Shown here piece after piece: positions 4,846-5,046 of a DNA stretch of 5,046 nt. This DNA comes from Methanospirillum hungatei (GTDB lineage Archaea > Halobacteriota > Methanomicrobia > Methanomicrobiales > Methanospirillaceae). The stretch spans positions 1 to 5,046 of the forward strand of contig QKDV01000112.1 in assembly GCA_003251955.1 (NCBI GenBank), read 5' to 3'. The first letter of the stretch is position 1; each line of letters opens with the position of its first letter. Under the pieces are notes generated by a model. That model searched no databases and had not been told where the DNA came from. It saw only the letters and a list, made by a program, of their open reading frames with translations. The translations under genes were made by a program, and so were the position numbers.

Positions 4846-5033
4846 CAGGCTTTGTTCTTAAACTCTGTGTATCCGCACTTGCCGCAGCTTGCACGATCCT
4901 TGTGCTCACCCATGAAGACACCTGGACCACAACGTGGGCAGTACCGACGTGATGGGGTTGCAGTCTTTCCGCTAACAGTGAAGTATGCTGAACGCTTGAC
5001 AGAAGTCTTCTCTTTTTTACCTTTTGCTGCCAT
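4845..5033 (-). CDS. rps27ae: 30S ribosomal protein S27ae
   Basis: A 62-residue zinc-ribbon protein of the small ribosomal subunit. After a lysine-rich N-terminus ([14 protein letters not shown]), [20 protein letters not shown] leads to zinc ligands C32-x2-C35 and C50-x2-C53 (CGKCGY), ending FKNKA. Length and motif order fit archaeal S27ae; the eukaryotic form is fused to ubiquitin, which is absent here. ATG 5033 follows a perfect AGGAGGT six bases upstream. It is the first gene of the visible operon. In many archaea rps24e lies directly upstream, so the operon may begin beyond the right edge. Its stop codon overlaps the kae1-bud32 start. Confidence 0.96.
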   Translation of the reverse strand: MAAKGKKEKTSVKRSAYFTVSGKTATPSRRYCPRCGPGVFMGEHKDRASCGKCGYTEFKNKA

Positions 5034-5038
5034 ACTTC

Positions 5039-5046
5039 AACCTCCT
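5039..5046 (-). promoter_or_regulatory. Strong Shine-Dalgarno of rps27ae
   Basis: AGGAGGTT on the minus strand (5046-5039) is fully complementary to the anti-Shine-Dalgarno core and leaves six bases (TGAAGT) before the ATG once AGGAGGT is taken as the core. It is the strongest binding site in the window and probably also drives the downstream coupled genes. Confidence 0.85.

Noticed and set aside
1..5046. CRISPR array, insertion sequence, defence genes, tRNA or rRNA
   Set aside because: No regularly spaced repeats, transposase-like proteins, terminal repeats or cloverleaf sequences were seen on either strand.

Overview
This window looks like a chromosomal segment of a methanogenic archaeon, most likely Methanomicrobiales and possibly close to Methanospirillum. 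That placement is inferred from gene content and style, not from a database search. The supporting evidence is: archaeal ribosomal proteins S27ae and L40e; a fused Kae1-Bud32 protein, a KEOPS arrangement found in many euryarchaea; Shine-Dalgarno sites of the GGAGG/GGTG type; AT-rich spacers with TATA-like boxes; and an exported protein with several N-glycosylation sequons. Base composition is moderate in genes and clearly AT-rich in the left spacer.

Left part (1-1225). A minus-strand gene of unknown identity probably starts at 48 and runs off the left edge. An AT-rich spacer of about 350 bases follows (49-399). It holds a good TATA-like box, a 9-bp inverted repeat, a small hairpin, and T-tracts that probably terminate the next gene. 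A HAD-family phosphatase is on the minus strand (400-1059). The only well-placed ribosome binding site implies it actually starts at a CTG codon 12 bases further upstream. The divergent spacer to its right is crowded with dyad symmetries.

Middle (1226-2720). A small secreted protein of unknown function (1226-1705) ends in a clean hairpin-plus-T terminator. Next comes a DUF1917/Bles03-like protein (1811-2461). It converges on the 48-residue ribosomal protein L40e gene (2466-2612, minus). A perfect hairpin between them carries the stop codons of both genes in its two arms.

Right part (2720-5046). A tightly packed minus-strand operon reads rps27ae, kae1-bud32, rdgB. It continues from a gene beyond the right edge or starts just there. 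The junctions overlap (TGATG, then GTGA), which suggests translational coupling. The operon joins a ribosomal zinc-ribbon protein, the enzyme and kinase pair for the tRNA modification t6A, and an enzyme that removes deaminated purine nucleotides (XTP, dITP). All three are housekeeping functions.

I see no mobile element, CRISPR array, defence system, tRNA or rRNA. The window is mostly ordinary. The points most worth a second look are the CTG start, the dyad-rich spacer and structured leader before the secreted protein, the shared-stop hairpin, and the unexplained AT-rich spacer.
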